A DNA stretch of 64,000 nucleotides from Paractinoplanes ovalisporus (GTDB lineage: Bacteria; Actinomycetota; Actinomycetes; Mycobacteriales; Micromonosporaceae). Positions 16,511-25,645 of the stretch are shown in pieces. The stretch spans positions 124,001 through 188,000 of the forward strand of contig NZ_JAENHP010000019.1 of assembly GCF_016834655.1 (NCBI RefSeq), in the 5' to 3' direction. The notes below the pieces were generated by a model that ran no database searches, had not been told where the DNA came from, and was given only the letters and a program-made list of their open reading frames with translations. Each line of letters starts with the position of its first letter. Positions within the stretch are counted from its first letter, which is position 1. The position numbers were made by a program, and so were the translations under genes.

Positions 16511-17065
16511 ATGCGAGTGGACGTGACGCCGGCGCTGCCCGACTGCCTCCTCGACTCGGCCTGGGAGTTCTACCGCGACACGTTCGACGAGTTGCGGGTC
16601 CTGGCGGTCAACCGGCACATGCTCTACCGCCACGAGTTCGAGGAGCTCATGGCGGACAAGCGCAACGAGAAGTACGTCATCCAGGACGACGAAGGGGTCA
16701 CCGGCCTCGCGGTCATGACCAGTGATCTGCACGCCGCCCCGCTGATCTCACCCGACTACTTCCGGCACCACTGGCCCGACCTGTACGTCGAGAACCGCCT
16801 GTTCTTCGTGCACTTCGTCGGCGTGCGGCCGGGCAGCCGGGGCCGGGGCGTCTTCATCAAGCTGCTGCGCGAGATGTACAAGCAGATCGAGGAGGCCGAC
16901 GGACTGGTCTTCATCGACGTCTGCACGTACAACGAGGACGTGCACCAGCTGCCCGACATGATCGGCAAGGTGCTCAACCGGATCGCCGGAAACGCCGTCT
17001 CCACGCGGATCGATTCGCAGTCGTTCTGGATGTACGAGTTCCCCAAGCAGACCGCCGACGCCTGA
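16511..17065 (+). CDS. GNAT-like acetyltransferase of unknown substrate
   Basis: The 184-residue protein has an acetyl-CoA-binding motif A, F-V-G-V-R-P-G-S-R-G-R-G-V-F-I-K-L-L, in the middle, preceded by a beta-strand pair, and ends in Q-S-F-W-M-Y-E-F. The N-terminal half (E-F-Y-R-D-T-F-D-E-L) has no recognisable relative. It probably transfers an acyl group in the cytosol; the substrate is unknown. It is the only rightward gene between leftward genes and ends 6 bp before the stop of the convergent EAL gene. Confidence 0.7.
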   Translation: MRVDVTPALPDCLLDSAWEFYRDTFDELRVLAVNRHMLYRHEFEELMADKRNEKYVIQDDEGVTGLAVMTSDLHAAPLISPDYFRHHWPDLYVENRLFFVHFVGVRPGSRGRGVFIKLLREMYKQIEEADGLVFIDVCTYNEDVHQLPDMIGKVLNRIAGNAVSTRIDSQSFWMYEFPKQTADA

Positions 17066-17071
17066 TTTCGC

Positions 17072-18985
17072 TCAGCCTCGCCGGTGGCGGCCGGCCAGGG
17101 CGACCGCGCCTCCCGCGTGCCAGTGCCGGGCGAACTCGGCCGGCGGCACGGCCGGCCCCCACAGCCAGCCCTGCCCCCGCGTCACGCCCACCGCGGCCAG
17201 CGCGTCGCGCTGCAGTCTCGTCTCCACGCCCTCGGCGATCACGGTCAGGTCGAGCGCGTGACTCATCGCCACCACCGCCCGCACGATCGCGTCGTCCTCG
17301 GGGCTCAGGCCCAGCCCGGTCACGAACGAGCGGTCTATCTTGATGCCGGTGACCGGGAAGCGCCGCAGGTTGCCCAGCGCCGAGAAGCCGGTGCCGAAGT
17401 CGTCGATGAGCACCTGGCAGCCCAGTTCGCGCAGCTCGAACAGGACCCGCCCGGGAACGCCGGACGAGTCGACCAGCACCGACTCGGTCATCTCGAGGGC
17501 GACGCAGCGCGCCGGGATTCCGTACTGCAGCATCTCGGACGAGACGACCAGCGGCAGGCGCGGGTCGGTGAGCTGACGTCCGGAGACGTTGATCGAGAGG
17601 TAGAAGTTGTCGTCGACCGTGCCGTCGGTGCGCCACGACCCCAGTTGGCGCAGCGCCTCCTGCCGCACCCGGTCGCCGAGGGCGCCGATCAGCCCGGCCT
17701 CCTCGGCGATCGGGATGAAGGTGGCGGGTGGGATCGGGCCGCGTTCCGGGTGGACCCAGCGCACCAGCGCCTCCGCGCCCGCCGGCACCCCGGGCACCAG
17801 GTCGACGATCGGCTGGTAGGCCACGCTGAGCTGACCCTCGCCGAGCGCCCGGCGCAGCGCCACCTCGAGCTCGATCCGTTCGCGCACCTGGTCGTGCATG
17901 GCGGCGTCGAAGATCATGGAGCGGCCGGTGTCGGCGTCGCGCATCAGGGCCTCGGCGACCCGGGCGGGACGGCCCAGCATGCGCGCGACCTCCTCGGTGA
18001 TCATGTAGCGGTTGGGCAGCCCGGTCAGGGCGTCGTGCATGGCCTGGTGCTCGGCGCGTACCTGGGCCGCGACCTGCGCCTGTACGGCGGTCACGGCCCG
18101 TACGAGCAGCAGCACGACGCTCACCGCTCCCGCCACGGCGATCGTCGTGCGCTGTTCCCGGGATACGTCGGGGAGCACCAGCAGCAGCACGAACGGGCCG
18201 GTCAGGGCCGGCGCCAGCAGCGCGATGCGCCCACCCGACCAGGCCGGCACGGGCGGGCGCGCGGCCTGCCCGAGGCGGGTGACCGACGGGTGCAGCGCGG
18301 TCACCCCGATCAGCCCGTACGCCACCAGGAACGGCACGTCGAACAGGGGTGACGCGTATGTGCGGCCGGAGATGCCGATGACGGCGTACGCGATGTCGCC
18401 CGCGAGCAGCGAGACCATCGCGCTCAGCAGGGTCACCAGGCTCGCCGGCCACGTGGTGGCGGTGAACGTCAGGTTGATCACCAGCAGCAGCACGACCACG
18501 TCGAACAGCGGGTAGAGCCCGGCCAGCACCGATTCCGGCGCGGGGCGGTCGGTGATGGCGGCGGCCGGGGCGGCCAGCAGCAGGATCACCACGAGCGCGC
18601 CGGCCACGCAGACGATCAGCCCGTCGAGCACGGCGTGGCGTTCCAGGCTCTGCCGCTGCCGCAGCATCACGTACAGGAAGGCGCAGAGCATCATGTAGCC
18701 GGGCACGGTGGCGCAGTCGGCGAGCAGGGGCCGGAGCCCGTCCGCGTCGGCGACGACCGGTCGCAGCAGCACCCCGATCAGGAAGGCCAGCGCCGCCGAG
18801 CCGAGCAGCAGCCAGGCCGTACGGGGTTCGGTGCCCTGCCCGCGGGGTCCGGCGAAGCAGGCCCAGACCGTTCCCGCGCCGAGCAGCAGCACGCAGGCAG
18901 CGTTGACCACCGGCGACAGGTTGCCCACAAAGAGAACCGTCGTCGCAAGCCCGGCCAACGCGAACAGCCGCCACTTTTCGGTCAT
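17072..18985 (-). CDS. Membrane EAL-domain c-di-GMP phosphodiesterase with collapsed GGDEF domain
   Basis: The 637-residue protein has about eight to nine membrane helices in the first 300 residues, then the opening of a GGDEF domain (H-D-A-L-T-G-L-P-N-R). This jumps after about 20 residues to its end (A-L-M-R-D-A-D-T-G), so the GGDEF core and active site are missing. A complete EAL domain follows at about 375-615. Its catalytic and metal motifs are E-A-L-V-R-W, N-V-S-G-R-Q-L, E-M-T-E-S, I-D-D-F-G-T-G, K-I-D-R-S-F and A-E-G-V-E-T. It should hydrolyse c-di-GMP and cannot make it. The C-terminal Q-G-Y-L-F motif is altered to Q-G-W-L-W. ATG 18985 is used; a GTG lies one codon before. Confidence 0.88.
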   Translation of the reverse strand: MTEKWRLFALAGLATTVLFVGNLSPVVNAACVLLLGAGTVWACFAGPRGQGTEPRTAWLLLGSAALAFLIGVLLRPVVADADGLRPLLADCATVPGYMMLCAFLYVMLRQRQSLERHAVLDGLIVCVAGALVVILLLAAPAAAITDRPAPESVLAGLYPLFDVVVLLLVINLTFTATTWPASLVTLLSAMVSLLAGDIAYAVIGISGRTYASPLFDVPFLVAYGLIGVTALHPSVTRLGQAARPPVPAWSGGRIALLAPALTGPFVLLLVLPDVSREQRTTIAVAGAVSVVLLLVRAVTAVQAQVAAQVRAEHQAMHDALTGLPNRYMITEEVARMLGRPARVAEALMRDADTGRSMIFDAAMHDQVRERIELEVALRRALGEGQLSVAYQPIVDLVPGVPAGAEALVRWVHPERGPIPPATFIPIAEEAGLIGALGDRVRQEALRQLGSWRTDGTVDDNFYLSINVSGRQLTDPRLPLVVSSEMLQYGIPARCVALEMTESVLVDSSGVPGRVLFELRELGCQVLIDDFGTGFSALGNLRRFPVTGIKIDRSFVTGLGLSPEDDAIVRAVVAMSHALDLTVIAEGVETRLQRDALAAVGVTRGQGWLWGPAVPPAEFARHWHAGGAVALAGRHRRG

Positions 18986-19023
18986 CACCGATCAGTTCGG
19001 TCTATACGGCGCGCGGCTGAGCC

Positions 19024-19881
19024 CTAGGTGACCAGCGCGCTCCCGGGGTGCCGAACGGGCGCCGAGGTCGAGCGGCACTCAGGTAACGGGCTGCCGTGGG
19101 CGAACAGCGTCGGGCTGGCGGCCCGGCGCAGCACCGCCCGGGCCACCGAGCCCAGCAGCCCCGCGTCGTGCGTGCCGCGCGGGCCCAGCACCGTGACGCG
19201 GGCCCGGCTCGACGCGCGGATCAGGGTCAGGGCCGGCGCCCCGGTCATCAGCCGTACCTGGTAGTCGGTGAGCTCGGGAACGGCCTCGACCGCACGGGCC
19301 AGGACGGCGTGCCCGGCCTTCTCGGCGCCCGCCTGTTCGACCACGTGGGCGACGACCACGGGGACGTTGCGGCGCGCGCCCTCCTCGGCCGCCTGACGCA
19401 GGCCCAGCATGGAACATTCGGAACCGTCGACGGCAGCCAGGATCGGGCCCGCCTGCGGTCGCGGGCCGCGCGCCACCAGCACCGGGCACCAGGCGCGGGC
19501 CACCGTCTGCACCAGCACCGAGCCGGTCGGCAGCCACGGGGTGGTGGCCAGGTCGTCGTCGCCCAGCACCAGCATCTCGGCGGTGCGGCCCAGGCGTAGC
19601 AGCGTGCGGTCGGGCAACCCGTCGACGAGTTGACCTGTCACCCGCACCCCGGGTGTGGAACGCTGGGCAGTGGCGACCGCCGCGTCGACGATCTGCGAGG
19701 CGGTGCGCCGGGCTCGGTCGTAGTGCTGGTCGAGCTTCGGGTGGGACCACGTGAAAGCGTGCACGATCCGGAGTTCACGGTCGCGCGAGACGGCTTCGCG
19801 GGCGGCCAGGCGCACCGCGGCGAGCCCCGCCGATGTGCCGGTCACGCCCACGACGACGGGAGACGGACTCGGATTCGGCAT
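19024..19881 (-). CDS. Tandem universal stress protein
   Basis: The 285-residue protein has two UspA domains, at about 8-145 and 150-275. The first begins P-V-V-V-G-V-T-G-T-S and the second I-L-A-A-V-D-G-S-E-C-S. The ATP-binding G-x2-G-x9-G-S/T pattern of the second reads G-P-R-G-T-H-D-A-G-L-L-G-S-V. Tandem Usps in actinobacteria are induced by hypoxia and stationary phase. GGAGG lies before the ATG. The 163-bp divergent region to citrate synthase has an AT-rich patch (TTGTATAGATAAT on the minus strand) that could hold the promoter. A short Ser/Pro/His tail has no domain. Confidence 0.9.
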   Translation of the reverse strand: MPNPSPSPVVVGVTGTSAGLAAVRLAAREAVSRDRELRIVHAFTWSHPKLDQHYDRARRTASQIVDAAVATAQRSTPGVRVTGQLVDGLPDRTLLRLGRTAEMLVLGDDDLATTPWLPTGSVLVQTVARAWCPVLVARGPRPQAGPILAAVDGSECSMLGLRQAAEEGARRNVPVVVAHVVEQAGAEKAGHAVLARAVEAVPELTDYQVRLMTGAPALTLIRASSRARVTVLGPRGTHDAGLLGSVARAVLRRAASPTLFAHGSPLPECRSTSAPVRHPGSALVT

Positions 19882-20044
19882 TGGCTTGCACCTCCGCGTT
19901 CGACTAGAACCATTATCTATACAAGTTCGCCACTCTTCGTGATCAATCCCTCAGCAGGGAGCCGCCTGATGACCCATTCAGGTTGAGGGTTTACGGTGAA
20001 CTTCACAATTTCTGGGACATCTGCCGGTGAAGTGAGGGAAATAC

Positions 20045-21328
<1,284 letters not shown>

Positions 21329-21343
21329 CCCCCGACGGTCAGA

Positions 21344-21377
21344 AAGGCCCCGTCCGGCACATGCCGGGCGGGGCCTT
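21344..21377 (+). terminator. Intrinsic terminator after citrate synthase
   Basis: AAGGCCCCGTCCGGC (from 21344) pairs with GCCGGGCGGGGCCTT (to 21377) around a short loop, about 15 bp after the stop codon. Confidence 0.9.
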
Positions 21378-21423
21378 CGTCATACGATCGTCGTGCGGTC
21401 CGCTAAGAGGGAGTTAGGAAACA

Positions 21424-23253
21424 ATGGAGACGTTGGAGTTCCAGGCCGAGGCCCGGCAGCTGCTGCAGTTGATGGTCCACTCGATCTATTCGAACAAGGA
21501 CATCTTCCTGCGCGAGCTGATCTCGAACGCCTCGGACGCGCTCGACAAACTGCGCCTGGCCACCCTGCAGGACGGCGTCGAGGCCGACGCCTCCGACCTG
21601 CACATCGAGGTGACCGCCGACAAGGAGGCGCGCACGCTGACCGTGCGCGACAACGGCATCGGCATGACCCACGACGAGGTCGTCGAGCTGATCGGCACGA
21701 TCGCCAAGTCGGGCACGGCCGAGCTGCTGGTCAAGCTGCGCGAGGCCAAGGAGAGCCCCGAGCTGATCGGCCAGTTCGGCGTCGGCTTCTATTCCACGTT
21801 CATGGTCGCCGAGAAGGTCACGCTGGTGACCCGCAAGGCCGGCACCGAGGGCCACGGCACCCGCTGGGAGTCCAGCGGCGAGGGCACCTACACGATCGAG
21901 GACGTGCCCGACGCCCCGGTCGGCACGAGCGTCACTGTCCACCTGCGCCCCTCCGACGAGGAGGACGCGCTCTACGACTACACGGACGACTGGAAGATCC
22001 GGGAGATCGTCAAGAAGTACTCGGACTTCATCTCGTTCCCCATCCGGATGGGCGACGACACGCTCAACTCGATGAAGGCGCTCTGGGCCCGCCCCCGGTC
22101 CGAGGTGTCCGACGAGGAGTACCACGAGTTCTACCGGCACATCAGCCACGACTGGTCCGAGCCGCTCGAGATCATCAACATGAAGGCCGAGGGCACCTTC
22201 GAGTACGAGGCCCTGCTCTTCCTGCCGTCGCGGGCCCCGCACGACCTGTTCCAGCGCGACTCGCGGCGCGGCCTCCAGCTCTATGTCAAGCGCGTCTTCA
22301 TCATGGACGACAGCCGGGAGCTGATCCCCGACTACCTGCGCTTCGTCAAGGGCGTGGTGGATGCGGCCGATCTGTCGCTGAACATCTCGCGCGAGATCCT
22401 GCAGCAGGACCGGCACATCCAGATGATCCGCCGGCGGCTGGTCAAGAAGGTGCTGTCCACCGTCAAGGACCTGCTGAACAACAACACCGAGAAGTACACG
22501 ACGTTCTGGCGCGAGTTCGGCCGGGCGCTCAAGGAGGGTCTGCTCAACGACCCCGACAACCAGAAGGCCATCCTCGACGTCGCCACCTTCTCGTCGACCG
22601 CCGGCAGCGAGCCGACCACGCTGACCTCCTACATCGAGCGGATGAAGGAGGGGCAGGAGGAGATCTACTACCTGACCGGTGACAGCCGGGCCCAGGTCGA
22701 GAACTCGCCCCACATGGAGGCGTTCCAGCAGCAGGGGTACGAGGTCCTGATCCTCACCGACCCGGTCGACGAGATCTGGGTCGAGGCCGTCCCCGACTAC
22801 GACGGCAAGAAGTTCCAGTCGATCGCGCGGGGCTCGGTCGACCTGCCCAAGGACTCCGAGGAGCCGGAGCCCGAGGGCGACTTCGCGCCGCTGCTCACCT
22901 TTCTCAAGGAGCAGCTGACCGAGCAGATCAAGGACGTACGGCTGTCGCACCGCCTGATCAGCTCGCCCGCCTGCCTGGTCAGCGACACCGACGACATCAC
23001 GCCGGCGCTCGAGAAGATGTACCGGGCGATGGGGCAGGAGGGCCCGCGGGTCAAGCGGATCCTCGAGCTCAACCCGAACCACGCGCTGGTCAGCGGTCTG
23101 CGGGCGGCGTTCGAGGAGCGGTCCGACGACCCGGCGCTGCCCGAGACGGCCGAACTGCTCTACGGCACGGCGCTGCTGGCCGAGGGCGGCGACCTGGACG
23201 ACCCGGCGCGTTTCGCCAAGCTCCTGGCCGAGCGCCTGGCGAAGACGATCTAG
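21424..23253 (+). CDS. htpG: Molecular chaperone HtpG (bacterial Hsp90)
   Basis: The 609-residue protein has the GHKL ATPase domain (N-box E-L-I-S-N-A-S-D-A-L-D, D-N-G-I-G-M, G-Q-F-G-V-G-F-Y-S) at about 10-210. It is followed by the middle domain with the catalytic-loop region (R-R-G-L-Q-L-Y-V-K-R-V-F-I) and a C-terminal dimerisation domain. It is an ATP-driven chaperone for client proteins in the cytosol. The size is normal for actinobacterial HtpG. A purine-rich site (GGGAGTTAGGAA) precedes the ATG. It ends 3 bp before the stop of the convergent kinase gene. Confidence 0.97.
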   Translation: METLEFQAEARQLLQLMVHSIYSNKDIFLRELISNASDALDKLRLATLQDGVEADASDLHIEVTADKEARTLTVRDNGIGMTHDEVVELIGTIAKSGTAELLVKLREAKESPELIGQFGVGFYSTFMVAEKVTLVTRKAGTEGHGTRWESSGEGTYTIEDVPDAPVGTSVTVHLRPSDEEDALYDYTDDWKIREIVKKYSDFISFPIRMGDDTLNSMKALWARPRSEVSDEEYHEFYRHISHDWSEPLEIINMKAEGTFEYEALLFLPSRAPHDLFQRDSRRGLQLYVKRVFIMDDSRELIPDYLRFVKGVVDAADLSLNISREILQQDRHIQMIRRRLVKKVLSTVKDLLNNNTEKYTTFWREFGRALKEGLLNDPDNQKAILDVATFSSTAGSEPTTLTSYIERMKEGQEEIYYLTGDSRAQVENSPHMEAFQQQGYEVLILTDPVDEIWVEAVPDYDGKKFQSIARGSVDLPKDSEEPEPEGDFAPLLTFLKEQLTEQIKDVRLSHRLISSPACLVSDTDDITPALEKMYRAMGQEGPRVKRILELNPNHALVSGLRAAFEERSDDPALPETAELLYGTALLAEGGDLDDPARFAKLLAERLAKTI

Positions 23254-23256
23254 TCG

Positions 23257-24054
23257 CTAGAGCTGGTCCAGCCAGCTTCGGGGGCCGGGGTGCCGTACGC
23301 GCACTCCGGCCACCCGGATCGCTGATGTGATGGCGTCCCGCATAGGTGCCCCCGAGTGCAGGGCGAACGCCAGAGCACCGTGGAAGGCGTCGCCCGCGCC
23401 CGCTGTGTCAGCCGCGTCGACGGGCGGCACCGGGATGCGTTCGACCCGGCCGTCGCGGGTCCAGGTCACCGGGTCGGGGCCGTGGGTGACGATCACGTCG
23501 GGCGCGGTGAAGCCGTCAGGGTGGTGGAACGCGGCCGAGCAGGCGACCACGTCCGCGTGCGGGAGGATGTCGGCGAAGACCGGCCGCCACGTTCCGGCGT
23601 CGACCACCAACCTCCGGGCGGCGCGGGCGGCGGCCACGGCGAGCACGGGGTGATGCCCGTCCACGAGTGTCAGATCGGCGTCCGGCAGACCCGTTTCCGG
23701 TACGCGATAAGCCAGGTCACCCGCGTTACGACTCACGATCGTGCGCCGGCCCGTGGCATCCTCGACCACCACGGTCGAGATCGGCGGCAACCCGTCGGAG
23801 CCCTCGGCCGCGTCTATCAGCCGTACGGAACGCTTCTCCAGATCGGAGCGGATGAGGCCGCCCAGCGGATGCGCGCCGATGGCCGTGACCAGAGTGACCG
23901 GCGCGCCGAGCGCGGCCGCCGTGACCGCGGCGTTGGCGGCGGGACCACCGGCGGCGACCTCGGCCGAGAGGGCCTGAGCCTTCTCGTCCACGCCGGGGAC
24001 GCGGTCGACCCGATAGACGAGATCGACAGTGGCCAGTCCGACGCAGAGGATCAT
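23257..24054 (-). CDS. PfkB-family sugar kinase
   Basis: The 265-residue ribokinase-fold protein starts M-I-L-C-V-G-L-A-T-V-D and has the N-terminal G-G-P-A-A-N-A-A-V motif and the C-terminal D-T-A-G-A-G-D-A-F-H-G-A motif with the catalytic Asp. It phosphorylates a sugar or related alcohol using ATP; the substrate is unknown. It resembles ketohexokinase- or ribokinase-like branches. The frame is open further upstream but the true start at 24054 overlaps the stop of the EVE gene as ATGA, so the two are coupled. It is shorter than typical ribokinases (about 300), with a compact lid region. Confidence 0.88.
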   Translation of the reverse strand: MILCVGLATVDLVYRVDRVPGVDEKAQALSAEVAAGGPAANAAVTAAALGAPVTLVTAIGAHPLGGLIRSDLEKRSVRLIDAAEGSDGLPPISTVVVEDATGRRTIVSRNAGDLAYRVPETGLPDADLTLVDGHHPVLAVAAARAARRLVVDAGTWRPVFADILPHADVVACSAAFHHPDGFTAPDVIVTHGPDPVTWTRDGRVERIPVPPVDAADTAGAGDAFHGALAFALHSGAPMRDAITSAIRVAGVRVRHPGPRSWLDQL

Positions 24055-24497
24055 TCCGCGACCGAGCGTACCGCCTCCCGGATCGCGGTCACCCCGGCCG
24101 CCGCCAGCGCCGCCGCGCCCCGGACGGTCGCCGCCACGAACTGGTGCTCGGGCGGCACGCGCTCGACGATCGCCTGCCACTGCTCGGGCGTGAGCGGGAA
24201 CGGGTTGCTGCCGCCGGCCATCCGCAGCACGAGCGCGTCCCGGAAGCGTTCGTCCTGCTTGAGCACGTCGCGGGGGATGGGCCGGCCGGTGAACTCGCGG
24301 GTGAAGTTCACCTTGATCACCGAATCGGCCGGGGCGTCGGCGATCGTGCCGACCGCCGCCACGCCGCCGTCGCGGCCGCTGAGCCACAGGGCCACGTCGT
24401 CACCGGCCGTGATGAGCTCGCGGTAACGGCGGACGGTCCAGTCGCCGCTGCCACATACGCCGCGGGCCGGGTTGTGCTGGAGAAGCCAGTGCGCCAT
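24051..24497 (-). CDS. EVE-domain (PUA-like) protein
   Basis: The 148-residue protein has the EVE fold pattern: a start M-A-H-W-L-L-Q-H-N-P, W-x-V-R-R-Y-R-E-L-I-T-A-G-D-D-V-A-L-W-L-S-G near residue 20-45, and a V-A-A-V-G-T-I strand. EVE domains bind modified bases in DNA or RNA and often take part in modification-dependent restriction or RNA control. No nuclease is fused or adjacent. It is the first gene of a leftward pair with the sugar kinase. CAGACT is 6 nt before the ATG, suggesting a leaderless mRNA. Confidence 0.8.
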   Translation of the reverse strand: MAHWLLQHNPARGVCGSGDWTVRRYRELITAGDDVALWLSGRDGGVAAVGTIADAPADSVIKVNFTREFTGRPIPRDVLKQDERFRDALVLRMAGGSNPFPLTPEQWQAIVERVPPEHQFVAATVRGAAALAAAGVTAIREAVRSVAE

Positions 24498-24524
24498 GCA
24501 GCCAGTCTGGTCAGCGGGTGACGG

Positions 24525-24680
24525 TCAGGTTGCCAGTTCGCGGACGAATACCCCGATGTTGCGGAAGACCTCGGCGATGCCGTCGCCGATGCCCTGCGCG
24601 ATCTCCGAGGCCGGACCGGGGTTGGTGCCGATGTAGAAGATGACGAGGATGAGCACGATCCAGCCGAGGGCTTTCTTCAT
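24525..24680 (-). CDS. 51-residue membrane-anchored peptide
   Basis: An ATG at 24680 preceded by GGGAG opens a 51-codon frame that ends at 24525. The product begins M-K-K-A-L-G-W-I-V-L-I-L-V-I-F-Y-I, a short basic start with one membrane helix. It continues with an amphipathic stretch (I-A-Q-G-I-G-D-G-I-A-E-V-F-R-N-I) and ends F-V-R-E-L-A-T. Small proteins of this type are widespread in actinobacteria but uncharacterised. Good start site, signal-like anchor and helix pattern all support it. Confidence 0.7.
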   Translation of the reverse strand: MKKALGWIVLILVIFYIGTNPGPASEIAQGIGDGIAEVFRNIGVFVRELAT

Positions 24681-24755
24681 CAGATCGGCTCCCTTCCGCG
24701 ACCGGGCGACTGCCTACATGATCGTGGCACGTCCGCGCACGCGTTTCGTGCAACT

Positions 24756-25592
24756 TCACCCGCGCGGCGCGAACAGGGCCTGCGCATTCCCCCAGCAGAC
24801 CGCCCGCAACCACTCGTCACCGAGATCGAGCCGCTGCAGGGATTCGATCTGGTGCTCGTACGGATACGGAATGTTGGGGAAGTCGCTGCCGAGCAGAACC
24901 TTGCCCGCCAGCCCCAGATCGCGCAGCCGCGGCCGGAGCTCGCGGGGGAACGGCGCCATCTCCTCGAAGAAGTCGGTGAACGCCATCGTCGTGTCGAGCC
25001 GTACGTTCTCGTAACGCTCGGCCAGCTCGAAGAAGCCCTCGTATTCCGGGGCCCCCGCGTGCGCGATGATCACGCCGAGCCGCGGGTGGCGGGCGATGAC
25101 CTCACCGATCGGGCCCGGCCCGGTGTAGCCGGCGGCGACCGGCCCGGAACCCGCGTGCACGACCACCGGCGACCCGGCCCCGGCGAGCAGTCCCCACACC
25201 CGGTCGAGCTCGGCGTCGCGCGGATCGAAGCCGCCGACCTGCAGATGCAGCTTCCAGATCAGAGCCCCACGATCAAGAGCCTTCCCCGCGTACGCCTCCA
25301 CGCCTGCTTCGGGAAAGAACGTGGCACTGGGCAGGCAGCCCGGGGTGCGCGCGGCGAAGTCGAGCGTCCAGTCGTTGAGGTCGGACGCCATGCCGGGGCG
25401 ATGGGCGTAGGCCAGCGCGCTGAACATTCTGACGCCCTTGCTCCGCAGCGTCTCGACCCGTTCCTGCTCGTCGCCGCGATAGGTGATCGGCCACGGCCGG
25501 CCGATCAGCGGGCCGGCCTGGTCGAAGTGGGCCCAGACGCGGCGTTGCATGCGCGGGGGCAGGAAGTGGGTGTGCACATCGGCGAGTATCAC
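24756..25592 (-). CDS. Amidohydrolase-family metal-dependent hydrolase
   Basis: The 278-residue TIM-barrel protein of the amidohydrolase-2 (PF04909) type starts with the metal motif A-D-V-H-T-H-F. It continues with V-V-V-H-A-G-S-G, V-I-I-A-H-A-G-A and the late Asp in L-L-G-S-D-F-P, which together form the metal site and catalytic Asp. The family includes decarboxylases and hydrolases of small ring compounds; the substrate is not deducible. It diverges from the MFS gene over a 53-bp region that holds the MFS promoter. The real start at 25592 matches the family. Confidence 0.88.
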   Translation of the reverse strand: MILADVHTHFLPPRMQRRVWAHFDQAGPLIGRPWPITYRGDEQERVETLRSKGVRMFSALAYAHRPGMASDLNDWTLDFAARTPGCLPSATFFPEAGVEAYAGKALDRGALIWKLHLQVGGFDPRDAELDRVWGLLAGAGSPVVVHAGSGPVAAGYTGPGPIGEVIARHPRLGVIIAHAGAPEYEGFFELAERYENVRLDTTMAFTDFFEEMAPFPRELRPRLRDLGLAGKVLLGSDFPNIPYPYEHQIESLQRLDLGDEWLRAVCWGNAQALFAPRG

Positions 25593-25608
25593 GGGCCCAC
25601 TTTACAAC

Positions 25609-25639
25609 TTGACAGTCGCTATGAAGTGACAGCTACTCT
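25609..25639 (+). promoter_or_regulatory. Putative promoter of the MFS-TetR operon
   Basis: TTGACA (25609-25614) is followed after 19 bp by TACTCT (25634-25639, TAnnnT), and the MFS ATG lies 6 nt further on. This is a near-consensus -35, a long spacer and a probable leaderless start. The hexamer TGACAG occurs twice (25610-25615 and 25627-25632) and may be part of a regulator site. Confidence 0.55.
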
Positions 25640-25645
25640 CAAATT

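Noticed and set aside
19983..20011. Promoter for citrate synthase (TTGAGG with CACAAT or CAATTT downstream)
   Set aside because: The spacing (15-17 bp) and -10 match are both ambiguous, so no site was listed.
24055..24387. N-terminal extension of the PfkB kinase
   Set aside because: The extra residues are an Arg/Gly-rich shadow of the EVE gene; the kinase fold starts at 24054.
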